DNA of 64,000 bases. Source: Pseudomonas nitroreducens (GTDB lineage Bacteria > Pseudomonadota > Gammaproteobacteria > Pseudomonadales > Pseudomonadaceae). Positions 7,920 through 16,017 of this stretch are shown here, in pieces (within the stretch, counting starts at the first letter, position 1; each line of letters starts with the position of its first letter). The notes under the pieces are model-generated. The model saw nothing but the letters and a program-made list of their open reading frames with translations, did no database searches and had not been told where the DNA came from. Made by a program: the position numbers and the translations under genes. Where the stretch lies: positions 1 through 64,000 of the forward strand of contig NZ_JACHLI010000016.1 in NCBI RefSeq assembly GCF_014204515.1, written 5' to 3'.

Positions 7920-8660
7920 ATGTGCATGAAAGTCTTCTTCGCCGGCGCCAGTGGCGCCATCGGCCAACGCCTGCTGCCGCTGCTGCTGGAGCGTGGCTAC
8001 CAGGTGCTGGCGATCAGTCGTTCCGAAGAACGCGCTGCGACGCTCGAAGCCGCTGGAGCGCAGGCGATGGTGCTCGATGTGTACGACGCCGTGGCTGTTC
8101 ACGCCGCGATGCAGGCCTTCGGCCCGCGCTGGGTGATCCACCAGCTCACCGACCTGCCGCCGGGCCTGGATCCTGCGCTGATGCCCGCGGCTCAGTCGCG
8201 CAACGCTCGCGTGCGCCGTGAAGGCACCGCCAACCTGGTGGCAGCCGCCTGCGCCGCTGGCGTGGAACGCATGGTGGCGCAGAGCATCGCCTGGGCCTAT
8301 GCGCCGGGTGAGTTGCCGCTGCACGAGGAGCAGCCGCTGGACTTGCAGGCCGAGGGCGCGCGTTCGGTCAGTGTGGGCGGCGTCGCGGCGCTGGAAGACG
8401 CCGTGCTGGGCGCGCGGCCGATGGAGGGCATCGTGCTGCGTTACGGCCGTCTCTATGGACCGGGAACCGGTGCCCAGGGGCCCGATCCGCGCCTGTCCGT
8501 CCACGTCGACGATGCCGCCCGCGCCGCACTGCTGGCGCTGGAGTGGGGCGCACACGGGGCCTACAACATTGCCGAGCAGGATATTGAAGTCAGCTCGGCC
8601 AAGGCGCGCCATCGCCTGGGCTGGCAGTCGGGCTTTCGCCTGGCGGGAGTGCCGGCATGA
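7920..8660 (+). CDS. NAD-dependent epimerase/dehydratase family protein
   Basis: The 246-residue Rossmann protein has the dinucleotide-binding motif VFFAGASGAIGQRLLPLL at the N-terminus and an extended-SDR pattern, including HQLTDLPPG and a GRLYGPG motif. The usual catalytic YxxxK of SDR enzymes is not evident (SVSVGGVAALED instead), so catalysis is uncertain. An in-frame ATG at 7926 is an equally good start; GAGGT lies upstream of both. The stop overlaps the start of the cupin gene (ATGA), forming an operon. Confidence 0.8.
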   Translation: MCMKVFFAGASGAIGQRLLPLLLERGYQVLAISRSEERAATLEAAGAQAMVLDVYDAVAVHAAMQAFGPRWVIHQLTDLPPGLDPALMPAAQSRNARVRREGTANLVAAACAAGVERMVAQSIAWAYAPGELPLHEEQPLDLQAEGARSVSVGGVAALEDAVLGARPMEGIVLRYGRLYGPGTGAQGPDPRLSVHVDDAARAALLALEWGAHGAYNIAEQDIEVSSAKARHRLGWQSGFRLAGVPA

Positions 8661-9151
8661 ACCTCGCACTCGGTCGTGAGGCGCGCACCGGATTGGCGCT
8701 GGTCGTCGCCGTCGCTGCTGCTGCGCTGCTCTGGCAGCCCTGGTCGCGGCCGTGGGTGCAGCTTGCCGAAAGCCCTGCCGGAGCCACGGCCAGCGCGCGA
8801 CCTGCGACAGAGGTGAAGCGCCTGTCCTGCGAGCCGTTGGCCGACATGCCCGGCAAGGTCGTGACCACATTGCAGGTGGATTTCCCACCCAACGGCTACA
8901 GCCCCGCGCACCGCCATCCCGGCGCGGTGACCGCCATCGTGCTCAGCGGTCAGGTGCGCTCGCAGATGCAGGGTTTGCCGGCGCAGACTTACAGCGCGGG
9001 GCAGACCTGGTTCGAGCCCAGCCGCGAGCTGCACCTGTTCGCCGAGAACCCCAGCGCCAGTGAACCCGCGCGGCTGCTGGCGGTGATCGTCAGCGACGAG
9101 CACTGCGGCCCGCTGGTGATCCCCGAACCGGCCGCCGACCACCGCCATTGA
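8657..9151 (+). CDS. Membrane-anchored or exported cupin-domain protein
   Basis: The 164-residue protein has an N-terminal hydrophobic segment (residues 12-28), then a single cupin domain with metal-ligand motifs in YSPAHRHPGAVTAIVLSG and a second histidine at ELHLFAENPS. Small exported cupins of this kind bind a metal; the substrate is unknown. It is translationally coupled to the epimerase gene and followed after 39 bases by the arylamine acetyltransferase gene. Confidence 0.75.
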   Translation: MNLALGREARTGLALVVAVAAAALLWQPWSRPWVQLAESPAGATASARPATEVKRLSCEPLADMPGKVVTTLQVDFPPNGYSPAHRHPGAVTAIVLSGQVRSQMQGLPAQTYSAGQTWFEPSRELHLFAENPSASEPARLLAVIVSDEHCGPLVIPEPAADHRH

Positions 9152-9190
9152 TGCCTTGCGAAAACTGATGCTTCGCGAAAGGAGACTCGC

Positions 9191-10036
9191 ATGACCCCGC
9201 TCACCCCCTTCAGCGCTGCCCAGCTCGACGCCACCCTGGCGCGCCTCGGCCTGCCGGCGCAGCGCCCGGCACCGACGCTGGAGAACCTCGACCGGCTGAT
9301 CGTCGCGGCGCTGCACCATCTACCTTTCGAGAACCTCGATGTGCTGTTGGACAAGCCCATCCACATCGAGCCGGATGCGGTGTTCGCCAAGCTCGTCGAA
9401 GGCCACCGCGGCGGCTACTGCTTCGAGCTGAACAGCCTGTTCGCCCGCCTGCTGGCGAGCCTGGGCTACCGGGTGACGCTGCTGGTGGCGCGAGTGCGCT
9501 GGGGCCTGCCGGTGGACGCGCCGCTGACCCCGCAGACGCACCTGCTGCTGCGCATCGACCTGGCCGAAGGTGCGCACCTGGTGGATATCGGTTTCGGCGG
9601 ACCAGCGTCTCCACGTGCGCTGCCGCTGCGCTTGAACCAGGAGTTGCCCGGCGGCTGGAGCATCAGCGGGGAACACGACGGCGAGCTGGAGATGGCCACG
9701 CGCTCGGCTTCCGGTTGGCAGACGCTGTACCGCTTCACCCTGGAGCCGCAGCACTGGGCCGACTACGGCATGCGCAACTGGTACACCTCGACCTTCCCGC
9801 AGAGTGTGTTCCGCCACTCCCTGCGCGTGGCCCTCAGTGAGGACGGCGCGCGGTTGTCACTGTTCAACGGGCAGTTCACCCGGCGCACGGTGGAGGGCGA
9901 GGTGGAGCAGCGCAGCATCGAAAGCGCGGACGAACTGGTGACCCTGCTGGACGAACGCTTCCAGCTGCGTTCGGCGCTGGAGGACATCGTCGTACTGCGG
10001 GAACGGCTGGCGCGACTGCTGCTGCCGGTCAGCTGA
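9191..10036 (+). CDS. nat: Arylamine N-acetyltransferase
   Basis: The 281-residue enzyme would transfer acetyl groups from acetyl-CoA to arylamines and hydrazines. The catalytic triad is visible: Cys77 in RGGYCFELN, His117 in QTHLLLRID and Asp132 in VDIGFGG. Length matches the NAT family. AAAGGAG stands before the ATG. It is the last gene of the plus-strand group beginning with the epimerase; co-transcription with a flavin reductase nearby is not possible because that gene is divergent. Confidence 0.93.
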   Translation: MTPLTPFSAAQLDATLARLGLPAQRPAPTLENLDRLIVAALHHLPFENLDVLLDKPIHIEPDAVFAKLVEGHRGGYCFELNSLFARLLASLGYRVTLLVARVRWGLPVDAPLTPQTHLLLRIDLAEGAHLVDIGFGGPASPRALPLRLNQELPGGWSISGEHDGELEMATRSASGWQTLYRFTLEPQHWADYGMRNWYTSTFPQSVFRHSLRVALSEDGARLSLFNGQFTRRTVEGEVEQRSIESADELVTLLDERFQLRSALEDIVVLRERLARLLLPVS

Positions 10037-10042
10037 GCGCGC

Positions 10043-10702
10043 TCACTGGCCGCGGGCGGTGACGGTGGCGGGTACGTCCGGCGCCGCGCCGATAGCCAGG
10101 CGCACCGTGCGTCCGGGCAGGTCGGCCCGGCGCAGGGTGCCGCCGGGGGTAGCATCGAACCAGCGGCCCTGCAGGTCCGACGCGCTGCACTGCAGGCGCC
10201 GTTCGACAGCGCTGCCCGCCCCTTCGGGGGGCAGCAGCCAGCGGCACTGGCCATCGAAGATGATCGCGCCGCGGCTCGGCGGCTGCCAGGCGCTGGCAGG
10301 CAGGCGGTCGCGGATCGACAGGATGGCCAAGGCCAGGTCCGGCTGGACGACGTCGTTGGGGTGCGTGGCGGACTCGCCGTCGAGCTGGATCTGGATACGG
10401 CTGAGCTGGCGCGTGCAGCCGTCGACGCGGGTACTGAGCGGCACCTGGAAGCTCACGCGTTGCGGCCGCTCGGCGTGTCCGCGGGTGGTGAACAGGTGAT
10501 GGCTGGCGGTGCGTCCCGACGCGTCGGCACAGGCCTGGCCGGGCGGGGAGAGGTATTCGGCGTCGCCGCTGAGCTGGAAGTCGCCGGGCAGGTCGGCCTC
10601 CAGGGTGAAGTCGCCGCTGGCGCAACCGCCCAGGAGCATGGCGCACAGGCCAAGGGGCAGGAACGCCAGGCGGCGAAGGGCGGTGAGTGGGGCGTGGAAC
10701 AT
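10043..10702 (-). CDS. Predicted lipoprotein of unknown function
   Basis: The 219-residue protein begins with a signal peptide and lipobox (LCAMLLGGCAS). The mature part is rich in polar and beta-type sequence with paired cysteines (GQACAD, DGCTRQ, DGQCRW, LQCSAS), suggesting a disulfide-stabilised periplasmic domain. No family is recognised. The ATG at 10702 gives the best signal peptide; another ATG at 10738 is in frame. It converges with nat, leaving 6 bases between stops. Confidence 0.72.
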   Translation of the reverse strand: MFHAPLTALRRLAFLPLGLCAMLLGGCASGDFTLEADLPGDFQLSGDAEYLSPPGQACADASGRTASHHLFTTRGHAERPQRVSFQVPLSTRVDGCTRQLSRIQIQLDGESATHPNDVVQPDLALAILSIRDRLPASAWQPPSRGAIIFDGQCRWLLPPEGAGSAVERRLQCSASDLQGRWFDATPGGTLRRADLPGRTVRLAIGAAPDVPATVTARGQ

Positions 10703-10810
10703 GCTCGGGGCCTGCGGCAGAAGAATGCGCGGGAGCATCCGCTGATCACGGCGGCGTCTGTATAGGACGGGTCCTGAATATCCGTAGGAATCAGCAGACC
10801 AATCCGAGGA

Positions 10811-11266
10811 TCAGCCGGTCATCCCGAAACCGCGTGCCATCAGGGTCGCCAGCAGCGGCAGGATCAGCAGCGCCAGCAGCTCGATGCGGATGGTCATGAT
10901 CACCCGCTTCGCCTGGCGCTCGCTGGGCACCGGCACGCGGCCGGCCTTGAGTTCGTTGCGCCAGTTGAGGAAGGTCATGGTCGGCAGGATCGACAGCAGC
11001 GCCACCAGCACGAACAGGCCGATCTTGGCGTGGAACAGGCTGTTGTGCAGGTAATAGTCGGCGCCCTTGGCGAACCACACCACCCGCGCCGCGCCGGTCA
11101 ACAGGACGAGCCCGGCGCAAGCGCCATAGGCCAGGTCGACTATCACCAGGCTGCGCGCCCGCGACAGGTCCAGCGGCAGGCGGAACAGCTGGTGCTCCAG
11201 CACCAGCAGGGCGAACAGCAGGAAGATCGACAGGTAGTGCAGGTAGGCGGCGATGGCTTGGGCCAT
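10811..11266 (-). CDS. DUF2214-type integral membrane protein
   Basis: The 151-residue protein has four predicted membrane segments (about 10-28, 40-60, 80-100, 125-145) and the AYLHYLSIFLLFALLVLEH and LHNSLFHAKIGLFV segments typical of DUF2214 proteins. Function is unknown. It lies 31 bases after the diguanylate cyclase gene on the same strand and is probably co-transcribed with it and the MATE transporter gene. Confidence 0.82.
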   Translation of the reverse strand: MAQAIAAYLHYLSIFLLFALLVLEHQLFRLPLDLSRARSLVIVDLAYGACAGLVLLTGAARVVWFAKGADYYLHNSLFHAKIGLFVLVALLSILPTMTFLNWRNELKAGRVPVPSERQAKRVIMTIRIELLALLILPLLATLMARGFGMTG

Positions 11267-11297
11267 GAACGGGTCCTCTGTGGGGCCTTGCTGCGGA

Positions 11298-12341
11298 TCA
11301 GGCGGCGGCCGGCGGCGCGTGGAAGTTCACCCGGTCGCGTCCGGCCTGCTTGGCACTGTAGAGCGCGGCGTCGGCGCGTTCCAGTGCCTGGTCGATGGGC
11401 TCCTCGCCGGCCAGCAGCGTGCAGCCCACGCTCAGGCTCATGGGCAACGGTCCGCTGGTCAGCTTCATCGGCTCGTTGCCGATCAGCTGCCGCACGCGCT
11501 CGGCGACCCGTTGCAGCTCGTTGCCATCCTTCACCCGCAGCAGGGCGACGAACTCCTCGCCGCCCTGGCGCACCAGCAGGTCGTCCGGTCGCAGCGCCGC
11601 GCGCAGGCGTCGGGCGCACTCGCAGAGCACCTGGTCGCCGGCGGCGTGGCCGAACCTGTCGTTGACCGTCTTGAAGTGATCGAGGTCGGCGTAGATCACT
11701 CCCAGCTCGGCCTGGCTCTCCCGCGCCGCCTGGCACTGGCGCTCCTGGAACAGGGCCAGGGCGCCGCGATTCCACAATTGCGTCAGGGGATCGAGCAGGG
11801 CCTTGCGCTGCTCGCGGTCCATCTCCACGCGCAGGTCGCGGTTGCTCTGGATCAGCGTGCGCAGTTGCAGGTAGCCTTCGGCGAGGGTGGCCATGTCGCG
11901 GAAGTTGGCCTGCTGCGCTTCGCTCATCTGCCGCGGCGTGGGGTCGAGCATGCACAGGGTGCCGATGGCGCGGCCGTCTCCGGAATGCAGCGGGTGCCCG
12001 GCATAGAAGCGGATGTAGGGCGGCCCGGTGACCAGCGGGTTGTCGGCGAAGCGCGGGTCGAGCCGTGCATCGGCGATCAACAGGGTGTCGGGACTGAGGA
12101 TGGCGTGGCCGCAGAATGACAGGTTGCGTGGCGTCTCCGTGGCCTCCAGGCCGACCCTGGCCTTGAACCACTGGCGGTCCTGGTCGATCAGGCTGATCAG
12201 CACGGATTCCACCTGCACCAGGTCCTGGGTCAGCCGGACCAGCGTGTCGAGGTAATGCTCGGCGGGGGTGTCGAGCAGGTTCATGTCGTTGAGCGCTTGC
12301 TGACGCTGGGCTTCGTCAGCGGGAATGGGGCAAGCCAGCAT
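11298..12341 (-). CDS. GAF-GGDEF diguanylate cyclase
   Basis: The 347-residue soluble protein has an N-terminal GAF sensor domain (about 25-165) and a GGDEF domain with active-site motif GGEEF at 260-264. An RxxD inhibitory site (RPDD, 251-254) lies exactly five residues before it, so product inhibition by c-di-GMP is expected. The GAF sequence (SFCGHAIL...FYAGHPLHS) belongs to the common GAF-GGDEF class without a transmembrane part. The ATG at 12341 is preceded by AAGGAGAAGGC. It sits between MATE and DUF2214 genes with gaps of about 30 bases. Confidence 0.92.
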   Translation of the reverse strand: MLACPIPADEAQRQQALNDMNLLDTPAEHYLDTLVRLTQDLVQVESVLISLIDQDRQWFKARVGLEATETPRNLSFCGHAILSPDTLLIADARLDPRFADNPLVTGPPYIRFYAGHPLHSGDGRAIGTLCMLDPTPRQMSEAQQANFRDMATLAEGYLQLRTLIQSNRDLRVEMDREQRKALLDPLTQLWNRGALALFQERQCQAARESQAELGVIYADLDHFKTVNDRFGHAAGDQVLCECARRLRAALRPDDLLVRQGGEEFVALLRVKDGNELQRVAERVRQLIGNEPMKLTSGPLPMSLSVGCTLLAGEEPIDQALERADAALYSAKQAGRDRVNFHAPPAAA

Positions 12342-12370
12342 GCCTTCTCCTTTTGCCTTTTCCGGGTGGG

Positions 12371-13720
12371 TCAGTTGCCGGCGGCCGCCTGCCAGGCATC
12401 CCGGCGCGTCAGGCGCCAGGCGTAGCCGGCGAGGATCACGCCGCGCAGCAACATGAAGCATAGGAAGGTTAGCCATAAACCGTGATTTCCCCAGCCCTGC
12501 AGCGCGAATCCCAGCGGCAGGCTGGCGGCGCAGGCGAGCAGCATGGCGTTGCGCATCTCGCGGGCGCGGGTGGCGCCGATGAACAGGCCGTCGAGCAGGT
12601 AGCTCCACATGCCGATCAGCGGCAGGCAGGCGAGGTACGGCAGGTACTGGTCGGCGGTGGCGCGCACCTGCGGGATGTCGCTCTGCAGGGCGATGAACAG
12701 GTGCCCGAAGCAGGCGAAGAAGACCACGAACAGCAGGCTGGCGATCAGCGACCAGCCGCAGGCGACCACCAGCGAACGGCGCAGCGCGGTGCGGTCGCGG
12801 CCGCCGATGGCGTGCCCGCACAGGGCCTCCACGGCGTGGGCCAGGCCGTCCAGGGCGTAGGAGGTGACCATCAGGCCGTTGAGCAGCAGGGCATTGGCCG
12901 CCACCGTGGCGTCGCCCAGGCGCGTGCCCTGCACCGTCAGCAGGAAGAACACGCCCTGCAAGGCCAGGCTGCGGATGAAGATGTCGCGGTTGACCATCAG
13001 CAGCGGTCGCCAGCTGGCCCAGGCGCGCAGGCGCGACCAGTCCGGCAGGCCGGCGAAGCGCGCCAGCGTGCCGCGGGTCAGCGCCAGGCCGAGCAGGGCG
13101 CCGCCCCATTCGGCGGTCACCGCGGCCTTCGCCGCGCCGGCCACGCCCCAGCCCAGGCCGATCACGAACCACAGGCTGAGCACGATGTTGATGAGGTTGG
13201 TGGTCAGCAGGATCGCCAGCGGCGCACGGGCGTTCTGTGTGCCGAGGAACCAGCCGACCAGTGCGTAGGTGGCCAGCGCCGCCGGCAGGCCGAACAGGCG
13301 GATGTGGAAGAACTCGCGGGCCAGCACGTCCAGTTCAGGAGACGGACGCATCAGTTCCAGGGCCGGCCCGGTCAGCGGCACTGCCAGCAGGCTGAGCAGC
13401 ACGGCGAGGCCGAGAGCCAGCAACAGGCCCTGGCCGAGAATGCGCCGCAGCGCTCCACCGTCCTCGCGCCCGGCGGCCTGGGCGGCGAAGCCGGTGGTGC
13501 CCATGCGCAGGAAGCCCAGCACACCCACCAGCAGGGTGTAGAGCCCGCCGCCCACGGCGACGGCGCCCAGTTGGTGGGCGTGCGGCAGGTGGCCGATCAC
13601 CGCGCTGTCCACCAGGGTGACCAGCGGTACGGAAACGTTGGAAAGGATCATCGGCGCGGCGAGCGCCCAGACGCGGCGGTGGGTCGGCGAGTGTCGCCAG
13701 GCTTCGAGCAGGGAATTCAT
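12371..13720 (-). CDS. MATE-family efflux transporter, DinF-like
   Basis: The 449-residue protein has about twelve membrane segments and the MATE signatures near the N-terminus (ALAAPMILSNVSVPLVTLVD) and in the second half (VNALLLNGLMVTSYALDG-like region). MATE proteins export drugs or other cations by Na+ or H+ antiport; the DinF branch has poorly known substrates. I chose the ATG at 13720 because CAGGAGC precedes it. It is the first gene of a probable three-gene operon with the diguanylate cyclase and DUF2214 genes. Confidence 0.88.
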   Translation of the reverse strand: MNSLLEAWRHSPTHRRVWALAAPMILSNVSVPLVTLVDSAVIGHLPHAHQLGAVAVGGGLYTLLVGVLGFLRMGTTGFAAQAAGREDGGALRRILGQGLLLALGLAVLLSLLAVPLTGPALELMRPSPELDVLAREFFHIRLFGLPAALATYALVGWFLGTQNARAPLAILLTTNLINIVLSLWFVIGLGWGVAGAAKAAVTAEWGGALLGLALTRGTLARFAGLPDWSRLRAWASWRPLLMVNRDIFIRSLALQGVFFLLTVQGTRLGDATVAANALLLNGLMVTSYALDGLAHAVEALCGHAIGGRDRTALRRSLVVACGWSLIASLLFVVFFACFGHLFIALQSDIPQVRATADQYLPYLACLPLIGMWSYLLDGLFIGATRAREMRNAMLLACAASLPLGFALQGWGNHGLWLTFLCFMLLRGVILAGYAWRLTRRDAWQAAAGN

Positions 13721-13784
13721 GCGGGGCTCCTGAGCTGGCACGCAGTATAGCGAGCCCGGAGCCGGGGATTTCAGCGTGGCAGGA

Positions 13785-14186
13785 TCAGGCGGTCTTCTTG
13801 CGGTAGGCGCAGTAGCCGGGGCGCGGGCCGACCTGCGGGTGGTTGCGGCAGGTGTCGGGGCGCTTGGCGTAGATGGTGCACAGGCGCGTCCGCGGATCGA
13901 GGAAGTAGCAATCGCCCTTGCTCGAGCGGGACAGGGTGAAGATGCCGCTCTTCTGGTTGAAGCGCTCGACGATGCCTTCCTTGAGCAGGCGCTTGGCGAT
14001 GTGCTTGGCCGGTTCGTCGCGCTCGAACTCGTCGACGATGCCGATGCGGATCAGGTCGTTGACCTTCACTTCCGCTGGCATGGTGCAGCAGGTGGCGTTG
14101 CAGTCCTTGCACAGGCCCGAGGTGTACTTGGCCCAGGTTTCCAGGCGGTCCAGCTCGGCGTTGGCGATCAGCGGGGGTTTTCTCAT
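13785..14186 (-). CDS. YkgJ-family cysteine-cluster protein
   Basis: The 133-residue protein has the cysteine pattern of the YkgJ family: CKDCNATCC at about residues 26-34, then CYFLDPRTRLCTIYAKRPDTCRNHP and a final GYCAYRKK. These cysteines probably bind zinc or an iron-sulfur cluster; no enzyme activity is established. The ATG at 14186 follows the reading-frame region where similarity starts; 13 upstream codons in frame are ignored. Confidence 0.85.
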   Translation of the reverse strand: MRKPPLIANAELDRLETWAKYTSGLCKDCNATCCTMPAEVKVNDLIRIGIVDEFERDEPAKHIAKRLLKEGIVERFNQKSGIFTLSRSSKGDCYFLDPRTRLCTIYAKRPDTCRNHPQVGPRPGYCAYRKKTA

Positions 14187-14272
14187 GGCGGCAAGTCGGT
14201 GCGGTGGCGCGAAGGCGCGCATCATAGTGGCCGGCGCGCGAATTTGCTCGGCCTTTCGACGAGCTGAAGGGT

Positions 14273-14821
14273 TCAGCGCTGCTCAAGGGCGACGAGCCCG
14301 CCGTTATCCTGCAGGTACTGTCTGAACGAGGGATAGCAGAGCAGGAACCACGGGGTGAAGCGCTGGGGGTGCGCGGCCATCTCGGTTTCCAGCTGCGCCA
14401 GGGCGACGTAACGGAAATCGTCGGCTTCCTGCGGATCGGGCTGCGGCCGTTGTTCGTCGATGGCGCCGAACAGGTGGCCGTACTCGTGCTCGGTCATGCC
14501 GTTGGCCAGTTCCAGGCGATAGCTGAACTCGAACAGCTTGTGCAGCTCGACCTGCACGCCCATCTCCTCGCGCAGCCGGCGCTCGGCTGCGTGCAGCGCC
14601 GACTCGTCCGGGTACGGATGGCCGCAGCAGGTGTTGCTCCACAGTCCGCCGCAATGGTACTTGCCGGTCGCACGGCGTTGCAGGAGCAGTTCGCCGGCCC
14701 GGTTGAACAGGTAAACGGAGATCGCCCGATGGCGCAGGCCGCGGTGATGGGCCTCGTGCTTTTCCATCGTGCCGGTCGGGTTGTCGTGTTCGTCGACCAG
14801 GATCACCTGGATATCGGTCAT
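14273..14821 (-). CDS. idi: Isopentenyl-diphosphate delta-isomerase, type 1
   Basis: The 182-residue Nudix-fold enzyme interconverts isopentenyl and dimethylallyl diphosphate. Conserved features are HRAISVYLF, the catalytic cysteine region WSNTCCGHP (Cys65/Cys66), the Nudix-like AAERRLREEMG (78-88) and the catalytic-glutamate region MTEHEYGHLF (109-118). Length matches E. coli Idi. Because the MEP pathway already makes both isomers, Idi is usually dispensable and only balances the pools. AGGGGAA precedes the ATG. The gene follows, after 51 bases, a YdcZ-type transporter gene on the same strand. Confidence 0.93.
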   Translation of the reverse strand: MTDIQVILVDEHDNPTGTMEKHEAHHRGLRHRAISVYLFNRAGELLLQRRATGKYHCGGLWSNTCCGHPYPDESALHAAERRLREEMGVQVELHKLFEFSYRLELANGMTEHEYGHLFGAIDEQRPQPDPQEADDFRYVALAQLETEMAAHPQRFTPWFLLCYPSFRQYLQDNGGLVALEQR

Positions 14822-14872
14822 GGCGTTCCCCTGCGGGCGAGCTGTGCCTGATCAGCCTGGGCGGATGGCGCT

Positions 14873-15322
14873 TCAGCCCTTGCGGATCATCCAGATACCG
14901 ACGGCGATGGCGGCCATGCCGGCGACTTTCAGCGTGCTCACCGGCGCTTCCTTGAAGCCGGCCCAGCCAAAGTGGTCCAGGGCCAGCGCCATGCCCAGCT
15001 GGCCGGCCAGCACCAGTACCATGAACATCAGCGCGCCGACGCGCGGCGCGGCGAAGGCGGCGATAAAGATGAAGAACATCCCCAGGAAGCCGCCGCACCA
15101 CTGCCACCAGGGCATTCCGCGCATCGCCGCGAGGCTGGGGAATTCGCGGTTGGCCAGGGTCAGCACCAGCAGGCCGAGCATGCCGACGAAGAAGGAGATC
15201 AGCGCGGCGGCCAGCACGCTGGACACCTGCTTGGCCAACTGGCCGTTGATGCCGGCCTGCAGGGGCAGGCAGGCGCCGGCGATCAGCGGCAGGACGAACA
15301 TCCACCAGGGCGGCGTAGGCAT
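14873..15322 (-). CDS. YdcZ/DUF606-type inner membrane protein (DMT superfamily)
   Basis: The 149-residue protein has five hydrophobic segments and the family pattern LPLIAGACLPLQAGINGQL followed by SFFVGMLGLL. DUF606 proteins are half-sized drug/metabolite-transporter relatives of uncertain substrate. GGAGCTACCC precedes the ATG at 15322; the longer open frame upstream has no membrane segment or similarity. Confidence 0.83.
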   Translation of the reverse strand: MPTPPWWMFVLPLIAGACLPLQAGINGQLAKQVSSVLAAALISFFVGMLGLLVLTLANREFPSLAAMRGMPWWQWCGGFLGMFFIFIAAFAAPRVGALMFMVLVLAGQLGMALALDHFGWAGFKEAPVSTLKVAGMAAIAVGIWMIRKG

Positions 15323-15449
15323 GGGTAGCTCCGACAAAGGGTCTGAAGGCAGGGCAGCCAGTGGCTGGCCGGCGGTCGATCGACAAAGGTTAGCCGCGTA
15401 GTATGCACCAGACCGGAGCTTCGCTCCTGTCCCGATGGAGGCCCTGACC

Positions 15450-15851
15450 ATGGCCACCCGCGTTTCCCGCGTCCTCAGCGTGCGCATCGAGCGGCCTCGC
15501 GATGCTGCCTATGAGTTCCTCGCCGAGCCGAGAAACTTTCCCTACTGGGCGTCCGGGCTGTGCAGCGCCATCGCGCCACTGGAAGGCGACCTCTGGCTGG
15601 CGCAGACGCCCCAGGGTCCGCTGCGCGTGCGCTTCTCGCCGCGTAATGCCTTCGGCGTGCTGGACCACGACGTGCTGCCCGAACAGGCGCCGGCCATCCA
15701 CATTCCGCTGCGGCTGATCGCCAATGGCGATGGCTGCGAACTGCAATTCACCCTGCTGCGCCAGCCGCAGATGGACGACGCCACCTTCGAGCGCGACGCC
15801 CAGTGGGTCGAACGCGACCTGCAGGCGATCAAGGTGTTGCTGGAGGGGTGA
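15450..15851 (+). CDS. SRPBCC-superfamily protein
   Basis: The 133-residue protein looks like a START/Bet v1-type single domain: it begins with a beta strand (SRVLSVRIERP) and helix DAAYEFLAEPRNFPYWASG and ends with a long helix (ERDAQWVERDLQAIKVLLEG). Such proteins bind hydrophobic ligands; no specific function can be given. The GATGGAGG in front serves as Shine-Dalgarno sequence for the ATG at 15450, so the in-frame ATG at 15435 inside it is unlikely to be used. Confidence 0.8.
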   Translation: MATRVSRVLSVRIERPRDAAYEFLAEPRNFPYWASGLCSAIAPLEGDLWLAQTPQGPLRVRFSPRNAFGVLDHDVLPEQAPAIHIPLRLIANGDGCELQFTLLRQPQMDDATFERDAQWVERDLQAIKVLLEG

Positions 15852-15893
15852 CTGCCTTTCCGGCTCGTCGACTGATTACAGGATGAGCACTGA

Positions 15894-15973
15894 GTAGGAT
15901 GGGTGGAGCGCAGCGATACCCATCAACTTTTCGACCGGACGGCATGGGTATCGCTGCGCTCCACCCATCCTAC
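15894..15973. repeat. Long hairpin repeat with 30-bp arms
   Basis: The 30-base arm starting gtaggatgggtggagcgcag (15894-15923) is the exact reverse complement of 15944-15973, leaving a 20-base loop. A closely related copy is at 63798-63879. It lies between the SRPBCC gene and fadH stops and could act as a bidirectional terminator or mRNA-end stabiliser. Confidence 0.85.
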
Positions 15974-16017
15974 GTTGATGGATGCCGGGAGCATCGGTGG
16001 GCGCCCATCCCGTGTAG

